42,309 nucleotides of DNA from Phenylobacterium deserti (lineage in GTDB: Bacteria; Pseudomonadota; Alphaproteobacteria; Caulobacterales; Caulobacteraceae). Numbering within the stretch: position 1 is the first letter of the stretch; every line of letters starts with the position of its first letter. Below the pieces are notes generated by a model, which worked only from the letters and a program-made list of their open reading frames with translations, had not been told where the DNA came from and did not search any database. The position numbers and the translations under genes are program-made. Positions 16,692 to 25,315 of this stretch are shown here, in pieces. The stretch covers positions 1-42,309 of the forward strand of contig CALQQB010000039.1 of the NCBI GenBank assembly GCA_943332615.1. Direction: 5' to 3'.

Positions 16692-17063
16692 ATGCGCATT
16701 GCCAAACTTATCATGTTTTGCGTTTTTGGCGTGGTAGCACTACTGCCTTCGCCAGGATTGGCTGACGGCAAGCAGAACTTCTCATTAGAAAACCGCACTG
16801 GCTACAAAATATCTGAAGTTTACGTTTCACCAAGCAAGGCGTCGTCTTGGGAAGAAGACGTTCTGGGTAAAGACGAATTGGCAAACGGAGAAACCGTCAA
16901 TATCGGTTTTTCGCGGTCTGATAAGTCCTGTAATTGGGATTTAAAAGTTGTCTATGATGACGGCGACACTTCCGAATGGGAAGATTTTGATCTTTGCAAA
17001 ATTTCTATTGTTCGTTTATTCTACAATAGAAAAAAAGGCACAAGCTCGGCAGAAACAGAGTAG
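16692..17063 (+). CDS. Small exported protein of unknown function
   Basis: A 123-residue protein with a clear signal peptide (MRIAKLIMFCVFGVVALLPS, cleavage probably after GLADG or nearby). The mature part has NRTGYKISEVYVSPS, WEEDVLG, SCNWDLKVVYDDGDTSEWE and DLCKISIVRLFYN, a pattern shared by small exported alphaproteobacterial proteins of no known function; the two cysteines (in KSCNWD and DLCKI) may form a disulfide. The gene is distinctly AT-richer than the core genes around the island, suggesting transfer. GGAGAG precedes the ATG, and a hairpin (ACCGG to CCGGT, 16651-16677) stands just before it. Confidence 0.75.
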   Translation: MRIAKLIMFCVFGVVALLPSPGLADGKQNFSLENRTGYKISEVYVSPSKASSWEEDVLGKDELANGETVNIGFSRSDKSCNWDLKVVYDDGDTSEWEDFDLCKISIVRLFYNRKKGTSSAETE

Positions 17064-17074
17064 AAACTTTTTTG

Positions 17075-17310
17075 CGCCAAGAGCGGCCTCTGAGCTTCAG
17101 CATAACACTGCCCTCTGCCAGCAATCGATCACCATGACGCTGCCAGTCGGCGCGCATAGCCTCTAGGATGACCTTCTGCTGCGCGGGTGTATCGGTGGCA
17201 AAGTGGCTGGCCTTAACTTTGCCGAATTGCCAAACAGGGGATACCATCTCGCTCCGAACTAACCAGCCAGATGCCTCGCCGAACTGACCTGACCCCCTGA
17301 TTTTCCTCAA
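17075..17310 (-). pseudogene. Unrecognised gene remnant
   Basis: Read leftward, this stretch encodes a protein-like peptide (SGQFGEASGWLVRSEMVSPV, then WQFGKVKASHFATDTPAQQK and RADWQRHGDRLLAEGS). It lacks a proper start and its left end runs into the end of the exported-protein gene. I do not recognise the family. It looks like the tail of a gene left behind by island rearrangement. Confidence 0.4.
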
Positions 17311-17380
17311 AGATGTACCAAAGGGACAGGCTGCTGTTGAAAGGATGTCCCTACCGGCGAACTAGGCTCAGGACTCATTG

Positions 17381-17522
17381 ATCACAGCCAGAAGATGACG
17401 GTAGCCGCGATGGCGATGGCCGAGAAGAAGGTGTGGGCACATCGATCATAGCGAGTGTGGATGCGCCACCAGTCCCTGAGCCTGCCGAACATGCTCTCGA
17501 TTTTGTGGCGCTGGCACACTGT
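17381..17522 (-). pseudogene. 3' remnant of an IS5-family (IS427-like) transposase gene
   Basis: The minus strand ends in CQRHKIESMFGRLRDWWRIH, TRYDRCAHTFFSAIAIAATV and IFWL before a stop at 17381, the characteristic C-terminus of IS5/IS427-group transposases including the final catalytic-domain Glu region. Nothing of the N-terminal part is found upstream at 17523-17614, so this is a fragment. A short inverted repeat GGGACA/TGTCCC lies just outside at 17323-17350. Confidence 0.75.
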
Positions 17523-17614
17523 CGCCAATTCCCCCCCAACAGCCTTTGGGAGGGTCTGCTATCCGGCACCGAGCCGGAACGTCTGGTTGTTGGCCCGAAC
17601 CCAACGCGAAAGAA

Positions 17615-18020
17615 CCCCCCATCTCAGACATTGGGGAAGTCCGCTCTACGGTGAGGAGTCACCAACAGCGGGTCATGCGGGCTCGGGTCCAAGCGGGGTC
17701 TCGCGCATTCGGTTACGAGGCCCCAAGTGACGGTGATCCCGACGGCGAGTTTCGTTTCATCGCTCGTTGTGCCATCGGCCTACCCCCAGCCGACACCCTT
17801 CTGCGGTGCCCGATACCACGAGCGCCTGGGCAACGTGACGCCGGCGGACGCCGACTTCGGCCGGGCCGCCGATATCCTGAGCGGGCCCACATCAAACGCC
17901 AGACCATCGAGCATCAGCGCTTGCAACACCGCAAAATCGCCGCCTAAACATCCACGCCAGATGAGGCCAAATCTCCGCTAAATCCGGTCCCCGCCTGCCT
18001 CAGAACGTCTGACGACGAAC
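17615..18020 (+). pseudogene. Repeat copy B: 3' remnant of an IS3-type transposase gene
   Basis: The most complete of the three copies. The first part (17615-17671, CCCCCCATCTCAGACATTGG onward) is shared with copy C; the rest is shared with copy A. A frame ends in YHERLGNVTPADADFGRAAD and, after a frameshift, in KRQTIEHQRLQHRKIAA followed by a stop, the tail of an IS3-family OrfB. The similarity with copy A continues about 75 bases past that stop. The 187 bases from 18021 to 18207 hold nothing I can support beyond a short inverted repeat (TCCAT/ATGGA). Confidence 0.6.
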
Positions 18021-18207
18021 ATGAAAACGCGCAAACGCGTGCGGGTTTGAGCAAATGCGCCATTCCATAAATTAATGGATAGATGCGATCCAGCATGCGC
18101 GATGCAATATCCAATTGATCAACAGGCTCCGAAAAACATTCTGCCAGAATGAGCTCTCTCTAGAAGACCGGATGGTTCCGGTGCTTTATCTATAGAAGAG
18201 TTCCATT

Positions 18208-18414
18208 TTGTCCTATTTGCTGCGTGAAGCTGAAGCTGAAGCTGAAGCTGAAGCTGAAGCTGAAGCTGAACGCTACCGGCCGCTAACGCACCGCCGCCAG
18301 CGTCTCCCCATCGGCTATGGCCTGGTTTTCGCCGCCGTTGTCTCGTTGGCCCTCTGGTGGGGAATGTTCAAGGCGGTCGGCGCACTCTGGTCGTTCTTCG
18401 GCTTGGCATCATGA
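18208..18414 (+). CDS. Short membrane protein with a Glu-Ala repeat
   Basis: A 68-residue frame starting at a TTG (no ATG is available). It reads MSYLLR, then seven Glu-Ala pairs, then a basic stretch (RYRPLTHRRQRLP) and one transmembrane helix (YGLVFAAVVSLALWWGMF). The layout suggests an inner-membrane anchor with an acidic cytoplasmic tail. It overlaps the next short frame by four bases (ATGA). No family recognised. The weak start makes this a moderate call. Confidence 0.45.
   Translation: MSYLLREAEAEAEAEAEAEAERYRPLTHRRQRLPIGYGLVFAAVVSLALWWGMFKAVGALWSFFGLAS
18226..18270 (+). repeat. Hexanucleotide microsatellite GAAGCT
   Basis: Seven and a half perfect copies of GAAGCT run in frame in the short membrane-protein gene and encode alternating Glu and Ala. 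Perfect copies of a 6-base unit can gain or lose units without a frameshift, so the tail length may vary between strains. Confidence 0.9.
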
Positions 18415-18533
18415 ACCGCGCCGTGAAGCAACTCCGCGTCGCCGGTGTGATGGAACTGGTGAGAGATCAGTTCTTCGACCTGTTAGAACGAACGGATCGC
18501 CCCAATCTTTGCGTAACTGCCGCAGACTTTTGA
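18411..18533 (+). CDS. Possible 40-residue protein overlapping the preceding gene
   Basis: An ATG at 18411 overlaps the stop of the Glu-Ala membrane protein (ATGA). It encodes MNRAVKQLRVAGVMELVRDQ and ends LCVTAADF before a TGA, 11 bases before the DUF4239 gene. The helical, charged composition and the overlap are consistent with a coupled small gene, but the length is short enough to arise by chance. Confidence 0.3.
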   Translation: MNRAVKQLRVAGVMELVRDQFFDLLERTDRPNLCVTAADF

Positions 18534-18544
18534 CGAGCAAACCT

Positions 18545-19339
18545 ATGGACATCTACTCCTTTTCAGACCAGGCGATTGCCAGGTTAATCGTAGCCTTCTT
18601 CCTATTTATCGGGATTGTTGGCTGTCTTTCGATCGGGCGGCGGTTCGACAAGTTTTTCAAACTCAATTCTGACACCAATGGAACGATCGGAGCCTTTTTG
18701 GCCGTCACGGGTGTGTTCTATGGAATTATATTTGGCTTAGTCATTATTTCCGTTTTGGACACGTACGACAAGGTCGAGAACCTCGTGCAATCAGAAGCCT
18801 CTTCACTGAGGCAAGTGTACAGTATGACGGTCCTTGCCGACCCAAAGAACGCCCATCATCTGCGGGATTATGGACGCGAATATGCGCAAGTGGTGATCAA
18901 CAAAGAATGGCCAGCGCAGCGCGCAGGCAACAATGATCCATCGCAATATTTGGACGGCTATAAGGTCCTGACAAAAATTCGCCAGGAGGCGTTGGCCCTT
19001 AATCAAGAAGGCGGAAACGCCGGTGCCTTAGCGCAAAATCTTAACGATGCCATGGACAATTTGACCACGGCCAGAGATCAACGAATATCTCAAGTTGGCG
19101 CAGAAATACCGGCAAAACTTTGGACAGCTTTGTTTGTCCTTACGGCCGTAAATATGGTTTTGCTTTGGCTAATCCGCATCGAGAACATCTTTTTGGACGT
19201 CATCTTGAATTCAGCCGTGGCTCTAGCAATCGGCGTTGTCTTCGTTGTTTGCTTCGTCTTTGATCACCCTTTCAAAGGCAATACGAGCATCGATTCATCC
19301 GCGATTGAATCGGTTTATAAGTACGAGATGGGGGGCTAA
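18545..19339 (+). CDS. DUF4239 (bestrophin-like) membrane protein
   Basis: A 264-residue inner-membrane protein with four predicted helices: two near the N-terminus (LIVAFFLFIGIVGCLSIG and FYGIIFGLVIISVLDTY) and two near the C-terminus (LWTALFVLTAVNMVLLWLI and ILNSAVALAIGVVFVVCF), enclosing a soluble region with coiled-coil character. The motif FDHPFKG near the C-terminus and the YDKVENLVQSEASSLRQVY stretch match DUF4239, which is placed near bestrophin-type channels. The frame is open upstream to 18317, but the ATG at 18545 begins the natural sequence. The gene is AT-richer than its core neighbours and lies between mobile remnants, so it is probably acquired. Function unknown. Confidence 0.8.
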   Translation: MDIYSFSDQAIARLIVAFFLFIGIVGCLSIGRRFDKFFKLNSDTNGTIGAFLAVTGVFYGIIFGLVIISVLDTYDKVENLVQSEASSLRQVYSMTVLADPKNAHHLRDYGREYAQVVINKEWPAQRAGNNDPSQYLDGYKVLTKIRQEALALNQEGGNAGALAQNLNDAMDNLTTARDQRISQVGAEIPAKLWTALFVLTAVNMVLLWLIRIENIFLDVILNSAVALAIGVVFVVCFVFDHPFKGNTSIDSSAIESVYKYEMGG

Positions 19340-19401
19340 GTGGACCTTGCGGTCGCCCCCACCTGTGGTTTTCTAGGATCGTGTGAACACGCAATCTTCG
19401 C

Positions 19402-19423
19402 CTACCGAGGTTCGCTTCGGTAG
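19402..19423 (+). promoter_or_regulatory. Stem-loop with a TTCG tetraloop
   Basis: CTACCGAGG and CTTCGGTAG pair over nine positions (one G-U on the plus-strand RNA) around TTCG. No T-run follows, so it is not a standard intrinsic terminator, though it lies 60 bases after the DUF4239 stop. Confidence 0.35.
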
Positions 19424-19593
19424 ACGAAACCACGCGAGGCGGTCATCGCCAATTCAAGGCGGTGAGGGTGCGGCCGTTTGTCGCCGACCTCTGCCGCCAT
19501 GGCGATCTCGAGGGGATCGGGCGTCGTGGGTGAGGCCTCAGCCTTCACCCGTCGCCGCCGAGGCGCGCCCTTGCCCGTCACACCCGCCATCAA
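19402..19593 (-). pseudogene. Possible N-terminal remnant of a Caulobacteraceae-type protein
   Basis: The minus strand reads MAGVTGKGAPRRRRVKAEAS followed by PTTPDPLEIAMAAE. The basic start followed by a TPDP-EIAM pattern resembles N-termini of larger caulobacterial proteins of unknown function, and the frame then degenerates and stops. Resemblance is from memory only. Confidence 0.25.
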
Positions 19594-19681
19594 CGCAGCC
19601 CACAGCCCATTCCCACGGCGAGGCGCCAGCGCGAAGGGTCAGATCATCCGGTCGGACTTGGCTGGTCGTAACGACCGCAAT

Positions 19682-19840
19682 CCCCCCATCTCAGACATTG
19701 GGGAAGTCCGCTCTACGGTGAGGAGTCACCAACAGCGGGCCATGCGGGCCCGGGTCCATGCGGGGTCTCGCGCATTCGGTTACGAGGCCCCAATTGACGG
19801 TCATCCCGACGGGCTAGTTCCGTTTCAACCCTCGTTGTGC
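19682..19840 (+). repeat. Repeat copy C (partial)
   Basis: From the run of Cs at 19682 the sequence matches copy B from 17615 with few changes for about 120 bases, then decays after GACGG near 19820. It lacks the transposase tail that A and B carry. Its position next to yidD may mark the right border of the island. Confidence 0.7.
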
Positions 19841-20010
19841 TATCCGCCTGCGCCATGCTGACGCCGCTCCACGACGAACGCGCCCTCCACGCCCCCGCGA
19901 TCCGCGGGCCGATGGCGGTTGTCTGGACGCGAACTAGCCCCGCCGGCGCGGCTTGATGCTCTCGGGGCTCCGGCGTACGCACGGGGCCTGATCCTGACCG
20001 CGCACCCGGC

Positions 20011-20295
20011 ATGAACCTCTACGAGAGCTGCGTCATGGGCGCTTTGCGCGCCTACAAACTGACGCTATCGCCGCTGATCGGGCGGCAATGCCGGTTCCTT
20101 CCGACCTGTTCGGAATATGCCGCGCAAGCCCTGATCGGCCACGGACCGGTGCGCGGGAGCTGGCTCGCCGCGAAACGGCTCTGTCGTTGTCATCCCTGGG
20201 GTGGCGCGGGGTACGACCCGCCGCCGCCTCCGCGCCACAAGGCTGAGGACCCGAAAGGGCAGGCCGGGGCGCGCGACTGGAAGTGTGAAACATGA
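20011..20295 (+). CDS. yidD: Membrane protein insertion efficiency factor YidD
   Basis: A 94-residue protein with the full family pattern: [35 protein letters not shown], and [15 protein letters not shown]. YidD is a small amphipathic protein at the inner membrane that helps YidC insert proteins. Here it is not next to yidC but is translationally coupled to thrS through an ATGA overlap, a common place for it in this group. Confidence 0.95.
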   Translation: MNLYESCVMGALRAYKLTLSPLIGRQCRFLPTCSEYAAQALIGHGPVRGSWLAAKRLCRCHPWGGAGYDPPPPPRHKAEDPKGQAGARDWKCET

Positions 20296-22259
20296 TCGAC
20301 CTGATTTTCCCCGACGGCTCGAAACGCGAATTCGAGGCCGGTGTCACGGGCCGGCAAGTGGCGGCCTCGATCGCCATCTCGCTGGCCAAACGGGCTGTCC
20401 TGATCAAGCTGGACGGCGAGCTGCTGGACGTGGACCGCGCGCTCGAAAAGGGCGGCAAGTTCGAAATCCTGGCGCGCGACACGCCTGAGGCGCTGGAGAC
20501 GATCCGCCACGACATCAGCCACATCCTGGCCGAAGCGGTGCAGGAGCTGTTCCCCGGCACGCAGGTCACCATCGGCCCGGCGATCGAGGACGGCTTCTAC
20601 TACGACTTCGCCCGCGACGAGCCGTTCAGCCTGGACGACCTGGTGAAGATCGAAGAGCGCATGAAGCAGATCGTCGATCGGGATGAGCCGATCGTTCGCG
20701 AGGTCTGGAAACGCGACGAAGCCATCGCCCACTTCAAGTCGATCGGCGAGCACTACAAGGCCGAGATCATCGAGGGCATCCCGGCCGGCGAGGACGTCAC
20801 GGTCTATCGCCAGGGCCAGTGGAAGGACCTGTGCCGCGGGCCGCACCTGCCCAGCACGAAGGCGGCGGGCAAGGCGTTCAAGCTGACGAAACTGGCCGGG
20901 GCCTACTGGCGCGGCGACCACCGCAACCCGATGCTGCAGCGGATCTATGGCACGGCCTGGGCCAGCGAGAAGGACCTCGAGGACTACCTCCACCGGCTGG
21001 AGGAGGCCGAGAAGCGCGACCACCGCAAGATCGGCCGGGCCATGGACCTCTTCCACATGCAGGAAGAGGGCAAGGGCATGGTGTTCTGGCACGACAAGGG
21101 CCTGACGCTGTGGCGCATCATCGAGAGCTATGTGCGCCGCCGCCTGGACGCCGCGGGCTATGTCGAGGTGCGCACGCCGCAGGTGCTGGACCGGGTGTTC
21201 TGGGAGAAGTCCGGCCACTGGGAGAAGTATCGGCCCAATATGTTCGTCTGCGAGACGGAAGAGGGCGAGGAGCTTTCCCTGAAGCCGATGAACTGCCCGG
21301 GCCACGTGCAGATCTTCAAGTTCGGCCAGAAATCCTACCGCGACCTGCCGCTGCGCATGGCCGAGTTCGGGGCCTGCCACCGCTATGAGCCGTCGGGCGC
21401 GCTGCACGGGCTGATGCGGGTGCGGGCGTTCACGCAGGACGACGCCCACATCTTCTGCCGCGAGGACCAGATCGAGGAGGAGACGGCGAACTTCATCGAA
21501 CTGGCGACGTCGATCCATTCCGATTTCGGCCTGGAGCGCGACCACATCGCGCTGGCCACGCGCCCTGAGGTGCGGGCGGGCAGCGACGAATTCTGGGACA
21601 AGGCCGAGGCGCAGATGCTGGCCGCGGCGCGCAAGGCCGGGGTCGAGCCGGTGATCGCGGAAGGCGACGGGGCCTTCTATGCGCCCAAGCTGGACTTCGT
21701 GCTGAAGGACGCCATCGGGCGGACGTGGGTCTGCGGGACGATCCAGCTGGATTATGTGCTGCCGGAACGGCTGGACGCGGAATACGTCGGCGAGGACGGC
21801 CAGAAGCACCGGCCGGTGATGCTGCACCGGGCGATCTGCGGCTCGCTGGAGCGGTTCATCGGGGTGCTGATCGAGAACTTCGCCGGGGCCTTCCCGCTGT
21901 GGCTGGCGCCTACGCAGGTGGTGGTGGCGACGATCACCTCCGACGCCGATGAGTTCGCCCTGAAGGCGGCGGCGGCGTTGCGGGCGGCGGGGCTGCGGGT
22001 CGAGACCGACCTGCGCAACGAGAAGATCAACTACAAGGTCCGCGAGCACAGCCTGGCCAAGGTTCCGGTGATCGCCGTGGTCGGCCGCCGCGAGGCCGAA
22101 GAGGGCAAGCTGGCGCTGCGCCGCCTGGGCTCGGACGGGCAGCAGATCCTGACCCTGGCCGAGGCGGCCAATAGCCTTGCCAGCGAGGCCAACCCGCCCG
22201 ACATTGCCCGCCAGAGGCGCGCCAGCGCCGAGGCGAGCGGGGTCAGGGAGCCTGGATGA
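20292..22259 (+). CDS. thrS: Threonyl-tRNA synthetase
   Basis: A 655-residue class II synthetase that charges tRNA-Thr. Domains in order: TGS (about 1-62), editing domain with the HDISH metal motif and [11 protein letters not shown], catalytic domain with [24 protein letters not shown] and [11 protein letters not shown] (zinc-binding Cys and His), and the C-terminal anticodon-binding domain ([10 protein letters not shown], ending [15 protein letters not shown]). It overlaps yidD and the following glycosyltransferase by four bases each, so all three are one operon. Confidence 0.97.
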   Translation: MIDLIFPDGSKREFEAGVTGRQVAASIAISLAKRAVLIKLDGELLDVDRALEKGGKFEILARDTPEALETIRHDISHILAEAVQELFPGTQVTIGPAIEDGFYYDFARDEPFSLDDLVKIEERMKQIVDRDEPIVREVWKRDEAIAHFKSIGEHYKAEIIEGIPAGEDVTVYRQGQWKDLCRGPHLPSTKAAGKAFKLTKLAGAYWRGDHRNPMLQRIYGTAWASEKDLEDYLHRLEEAEKRDHRKIGRAMDLFHMQEEGKGMVFWHDKGLTLWRIIESYVRRRLDAAGYVEVRTPQVLDRVFWEKSGHWEKYRPNMFVCETEEGEELSLKPMNCPGHVQIFKFGQKSYRDLPLRMAEFGACHRYEPSGALHGLMRVRAFTQDDAHIFCREDQIEEETANFIELATSIHSDFGLERDHIALATRPEVRAGSDEFWDKAEAQMLAAARKAGVEPVIAEGDGAFYAPKLDFVLKDAIGRTWVCGTIQLDYVLPERLDAEYVGEDGQKHRPVMLHRAICGSLERFIGVLIENFAGAFPLWLAPTQVVVATITSDADEFALKAAAALRAAGLRVETDLRNEKINYKVREHSLAKVPVIAVVGRREAEEGKLALRRLGSDGQQILTLAEAANSLASEANPPDIARQRRASAEASGVREPG

Positions 22260-23197
22260 ATGGCGTCGCCGCCCCGCGTCACGCCCCCTTTCTGGACGAA
22301 GGCGAAACCACGCCGGTGAACGGGACGCCGCCGCGGCGGCGGCGCGTCTCGGTGGTGATGGTCGTCTACCGGACCGGCGCGTCCCTCGAGCAGTCGCTCG
22401 GCTGCGTGCTGGCCGATCCGCGGGTCGATGAGTTCGTCGTCGTCGACAACGGCTCCAGCCTGGCTGAGGCCCAGCGCCTGCAAGAGTTGGCGCACGACGG
22501 GCAGGTCGCGCTGGTGACCGGCCAGGGCAACGTCGGCTTCGCCCGGGGGGCCAACCTGGGCGCGGCGCGCGCCAGCGGCGACATCCTGGTGTTCCTGAAC
22601 CCGGACGCCTTTCTGCAGCCCGGCTGCCTCGCCGAACTGGCGCGGGAGGTCGAGGCGCGGCCCGGGCTCAGCCTGATCGGCGGCCGGGTAATGAACGGCG
22701 ACGGGACCGAGCAGCGCGGCGCGCGGCGGGGCGAGATCACGCCGGTTAGCGCGTTGCTGTCCATCAGCGGCCTGGCGCGGCGGGTCCCGGCCCTGGCGCG
22801 GTTCGAGGTGCACTGGGAGGACCGGGCCCTGCCGGCCGAGGCGGTCGCGACTCCGACCATTTCCGGGGCCTGCTTCGCGATGCGCCGCGAGGCGTTCCAG
22901 GGGCTCGGCGGGTTCGACGAGGGCTTCTTCCTGCACGTCGAGGACGTGGACCTGTGCTGGCGGGTGCGCCAGGCGGGCGGCCAGGTCCTGTTCAGCCCCA
23001 GGGCCGAGGTGATACACATCGGCGGCACCAGCCAGAGCAACCCGCTGAAGGTGGAGTTCCATAAGGGCGTCGGGCTGGCGCGATATTTCCGCAAGCGGGC
23101 TGCGAACCCCTGGCAGTGGCTGTGGGCTTGCCTGCTGTCACCCCTGGTGGTTGGGCTGGCCGTGGTGCGGCCATTGGTGCGGCGGGTGAAGGCCTGA
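22256..23197 (+). CDS. Glycosyltransferase family 2 (rhamnosyltransferase-like)
   Basis: A 313-residue GT2 enzyme: nucleotide-sugar fold [43 protein letters not shown], the metal-binding FLNPDA in place of DxD, and [19 protein letters not shown] as the acceptor region. It most resembles cell-surface rhamnosyltransferases that build O-antigen or capsule. A hydrophobic stretch at the C-terminus ([19 protein letters not shown]) may tie it to the membrane. The ATG overlaps the thrS stop. The sugar and acceptor are not known. Confidence 0.88.
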   Translation: MNGVAAPRHAPFLDEGETTPVNGTPPRRRRVSVVMVVYRTGASLEQSLGCVLADPRVDEFVVVDNGSSLAEAQRLQELAHDGQVALVTGQGNVGFARGANLGAARASGDILVFLNPDAFLQPGCLAELAREVEARPGLSLIGGRVMNGDGTEQRGARRGEITPVSALLSISGLARRVPALARFEVHWEDRALPAEAVATPTISGACFAMRREAFQGLGGFDEGFFLHVEDVDLCWRVRQAGGQVLFSPRAEVIHIGGTSQSNPLKVEFHKGVGLARYFRKRAANPWQWLWACLLSPLVVGLAVVRPLVRRVKA

Positions 23198-23219
23198 CCG
23201 CCGCAGAAGGAGGGCCTCC

Positions 23220-24299
23220 ATGTCATTTCGCGCGCTTTCGATAGCCCTGGCGACAGCAACGCTGGCGGTGCTGGCTGCGACGTCGGGCCTGTCCCAGACA
23301 AACCCGGCCGTTGCGGCCAAGGGGTACAAGGCGCCCCACAACGCATGGGGCCAGCCGGACCTCTCCGGGGTGTGGTCACCAGCCACCATCACCCGTCTGG
23401 AACGCGAGTCGAAACTTGGCGACCGGCTGGTGCTGACCGAGGCCGAGACCCAGGCGGTGGAGGGTGAGACCGCGGACTTCGGGAAGCAGGACAGGGCGCC
23501 TACCGATCCTAGCGCCAAGGTCACCGACCTGCAGTGCGGCGTGAAGGGTTTCCCCGCCGGACCGGAGTGCGGATATAACAACTTCTGGGTCGATCCGGGC
23601 ACCAAGATCCTGAGGGTTGCGGGCGAACCCCGCTCGTCCATCCTTGTGTCGCCTAAGAATGGCCGCATGCCGATCAGACCCGAGGCGGCGGCCCGCATCC
23701 AGGGCCAGGCCGGCAACGCGCAGGTCGGCAACTTCGACGGGCCGGAGCGGCGGCCGCTGGGCGAGCGCTGCCTGATCGGCTTCGGCTCGACCTCGGGGCC
23801 GCCGATGCTACCGGTCCTCTACAACAACCACTACGCCATCGCCCAGTCCAAGGGCGAGGTCGCCATCGAGGTGGAGATGGTCCATGACCTACGGCTTATC
23901 CGCCTGGGCGGCAGCCACCCACCGGCCTCCGTCCGCAAGTGGATGGGCGACTCGGCGGCTCGCTGGGACGGTGAGACCCTGGTTGTCGAGACCACCAATT
24001 TCCGGCCTGACCAGACCTTCCGCGGCGCATCCCCGGACATGAAGGTCGTCGAACGCTTCACCCGGATCTCCCCGACCCAACTCCTCTACCAGTTCGAGGT
24101 CTCGGACCCGTCCACCTTCACGCAGCCGGTGGTCGGCGAACTGGCCTGGAACCTCACCAAGGACCAGATCTACGAATACGCCTGCCACGAGGGCAACTAC
24201 GCCCTGCCCGGCATCCTCGCTGGCGCCCGCGAGGAGGAGCGGAAGGGCAGGGAAATGGAAGGCAATCGTGGCCAAGTGAAGGATGAGGGCGAGGACTAG
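23220..24299 (+). CDS. Exported protein of unknown function
   Basis: A 359-residue protein with a signal peptide (LSIALATATLAVLAATSGLS) and a mature part that begins with a WGQPDLSGVWSPAT motif. This PDLSGVW start and the later blocks WMGDSAARWDGETLVVETTN and YQFEVSDPSTFTQPVVGEL belong to a family of secreted proteins common in Caulobacter, Sphingomonas and Acidobacteria relatives; no function is assigned. Two Cys pairs may form disulfides. GGAGG stands seven bases upstream of the ATG. Confidence 0.8.
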   Translation: MSFRALSIALATATLAVLAATSGLSQTNPAVAAKGYKAPHNAWGQPDLSGVWSPATITRLERESKLGDRLVLTEAETQAVEGETADFGKQDRAPTDPSAKVTDLQCGVKGFPAGPECGYNNFWVDPGTKILRVAGEPRSSILVSPKNGRMPIRPEAAARIQGQAGNAQVGNFDGPERRPLGERCLIGFGSTSGPPMLPVLYNNHYAIAQSKGEVAIEVEMVHDLRLIRLGGSHPPASVRKWMGDSAARWDGETLVVETTNFRPDQTFRGASPDMKVVERFTRISPTQLLYQFEVSDPSTFTQPVVGELAWNLTKDQIYEYACHEGNYALPGILAGAREEERKGREMEGNRGQVKDEGED

Positions 24300-24326
24300 C
24301 CAATTCGTTGCCGAAGTGGGTTCGGG

Positions 24327-25232
24327 CTAGGCGGCCGGAACTGGGAACCCGCCGGCGCGGCTGACCGAGGCGGCGGGGGTCTTGCCGACCAGGCCGGACG
24401 CCCAGTTTCCCAGCTCGATCAGCGCGCCGAGGTCGTAGGTGGTCTCGAAGCCGGCGCGTTCCAGCATATAGACTAGGTCCTCGGTGCCGATGTTGCCGGT
24501 GGCGTTGGGGGCAAAGGGGCAGCCGCCCAGGCCGCCGACGCTGGCGTCGAGGATATCGACGCCGGCCTCGACGCCGGCGAAGGCGTTGGCCAGGCCGGTG
24601 TTGCGGGTGTCGTGGAAGTGCAGGCGGAGCGGGATGTCGCCCATCACCTGGCGGGCGGCTGCGATGCGGCGGCGGACCATCCAGGGATCAGCCACCCCGA
24701 TGGTATCGGCGAGCGCGATCTCATCGACCTTCAGGTCGGCGGCGGCCTTGACGATCTCGACCACGCGGGCTTCGGGCACCTCGCCCTCGAAGGGGCAGCC
24801 GAAGGCGACGCTCACGGTCATGGAGACGGGCGGGTCGCCGGGTTTCTTCGCGGCCATGATCGCGGCCAGGGTCTCGACCTGTTCGGCCGACGAGGCGCCC
24901 TGGTTGCGGATGCCGAAGCCGTCGCTGGCGCAGATCACCACATTGGCCTCGTCGCAGCGAGCTTCGACGCAGCGGTCCCAGCCGCGCATGTTCAACACCA
25001 GCCCGATGCGCGAGCGGCCGTCCCGATGCGGCAGGGCAGCCATGATCTCCTCGGCGCCGGCCATCTGCGGCACGCGCTTGGGATTGACGAAAGAGACCAC
25101 CTCCATGCGGCGCGCGCCGGCGGCCTCCAGGCGGGCGATCATCTCCAGCTTCTGGCCGACCTCCAGCAGGGTCTTCTCGTTTTGCAGGCCATCTCTCGGG
25201 CCCACCTCTACGATTTCAATCCGCCGGCTCAT
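24327..25232 (-). CDS. mvaB: Hydroxymethylglutaryl-CoA lyase
   Basis: Cleaves HMG-CoA to acetyl-CoA and acetoacetate at the end of leucine breakdown. The 301-residue TIM-barrel enzyme shows EVGPRDGLQNEK at the N-terminus, VSFVNPKRVPQMA, HFHDTRNTGLANA with metal-binding His residues, and the glycine loop GGLGGCPFAPNATGNIGTED with the catalytic Cys. In this group the lyase usually belongs to a leucine/isovalerate catabolic operon; here it stands alone, facing the exported-protein gene tail to tail. Confidence 0.95.
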   Translation of the reverse strand: MSRRIEIVEVGPRDGLQNEKTLLEVGQKLEMIARLEAAGARRMEVVSFVNPKRVPQMAGAEEIMAALPHRDGRSRIGLVLNMRGWDRCVEARCDEANVVICASDGFGIRNQGASSAEQVETLAAIMAAKKPGDPPVSMTVSVAFGCPFEGEVPEARVVEIVKAAADLKVDEIALADTIGVADPWMVRRRIAAARQVMGDIPLRLHFHDTRNTGLANAFAGVEAGVDILDASVGGLGGCPFAPNATGNIGTEDLVYMLERAGFETTYDLGALIELGNWASGLVGKTPAASVSRAGGFPVPAA

Positions 25233-25315
25233 CCTACTTCGCTCCCTTCAGGCGCTTCGAAGGATCGGTGGCCCTCCGAAGCCTTGGCGAAGGAGGGCTC
25301 ATCGTCCTGCCTCGC

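Larger units (their letters stand above)
19340..20010. other. Gene-poor right end of the island
   Basis: This stretch has no intact gene. It holds a gene fragment (19402-19593, minus strand), a stem-loop with a TTCG loop (19402-19423), and repeat copy C (19682-19840). A 33-codon frame at 19855-19956 ahead of yidD has a plausible composition but no other support. Confidence 0.5.

Noticed and set aside
18226..18270. CRISPR-like or regulatory repeat
   Set aside because: The units are directly adjacent and in frame with no spacers; it is a simple hexanucleotide microsatellite.
19713..20012. 99-codon minus-strand frame before yidD
   Set aside because: It reads through repeat copy C and has shadow-like composition.
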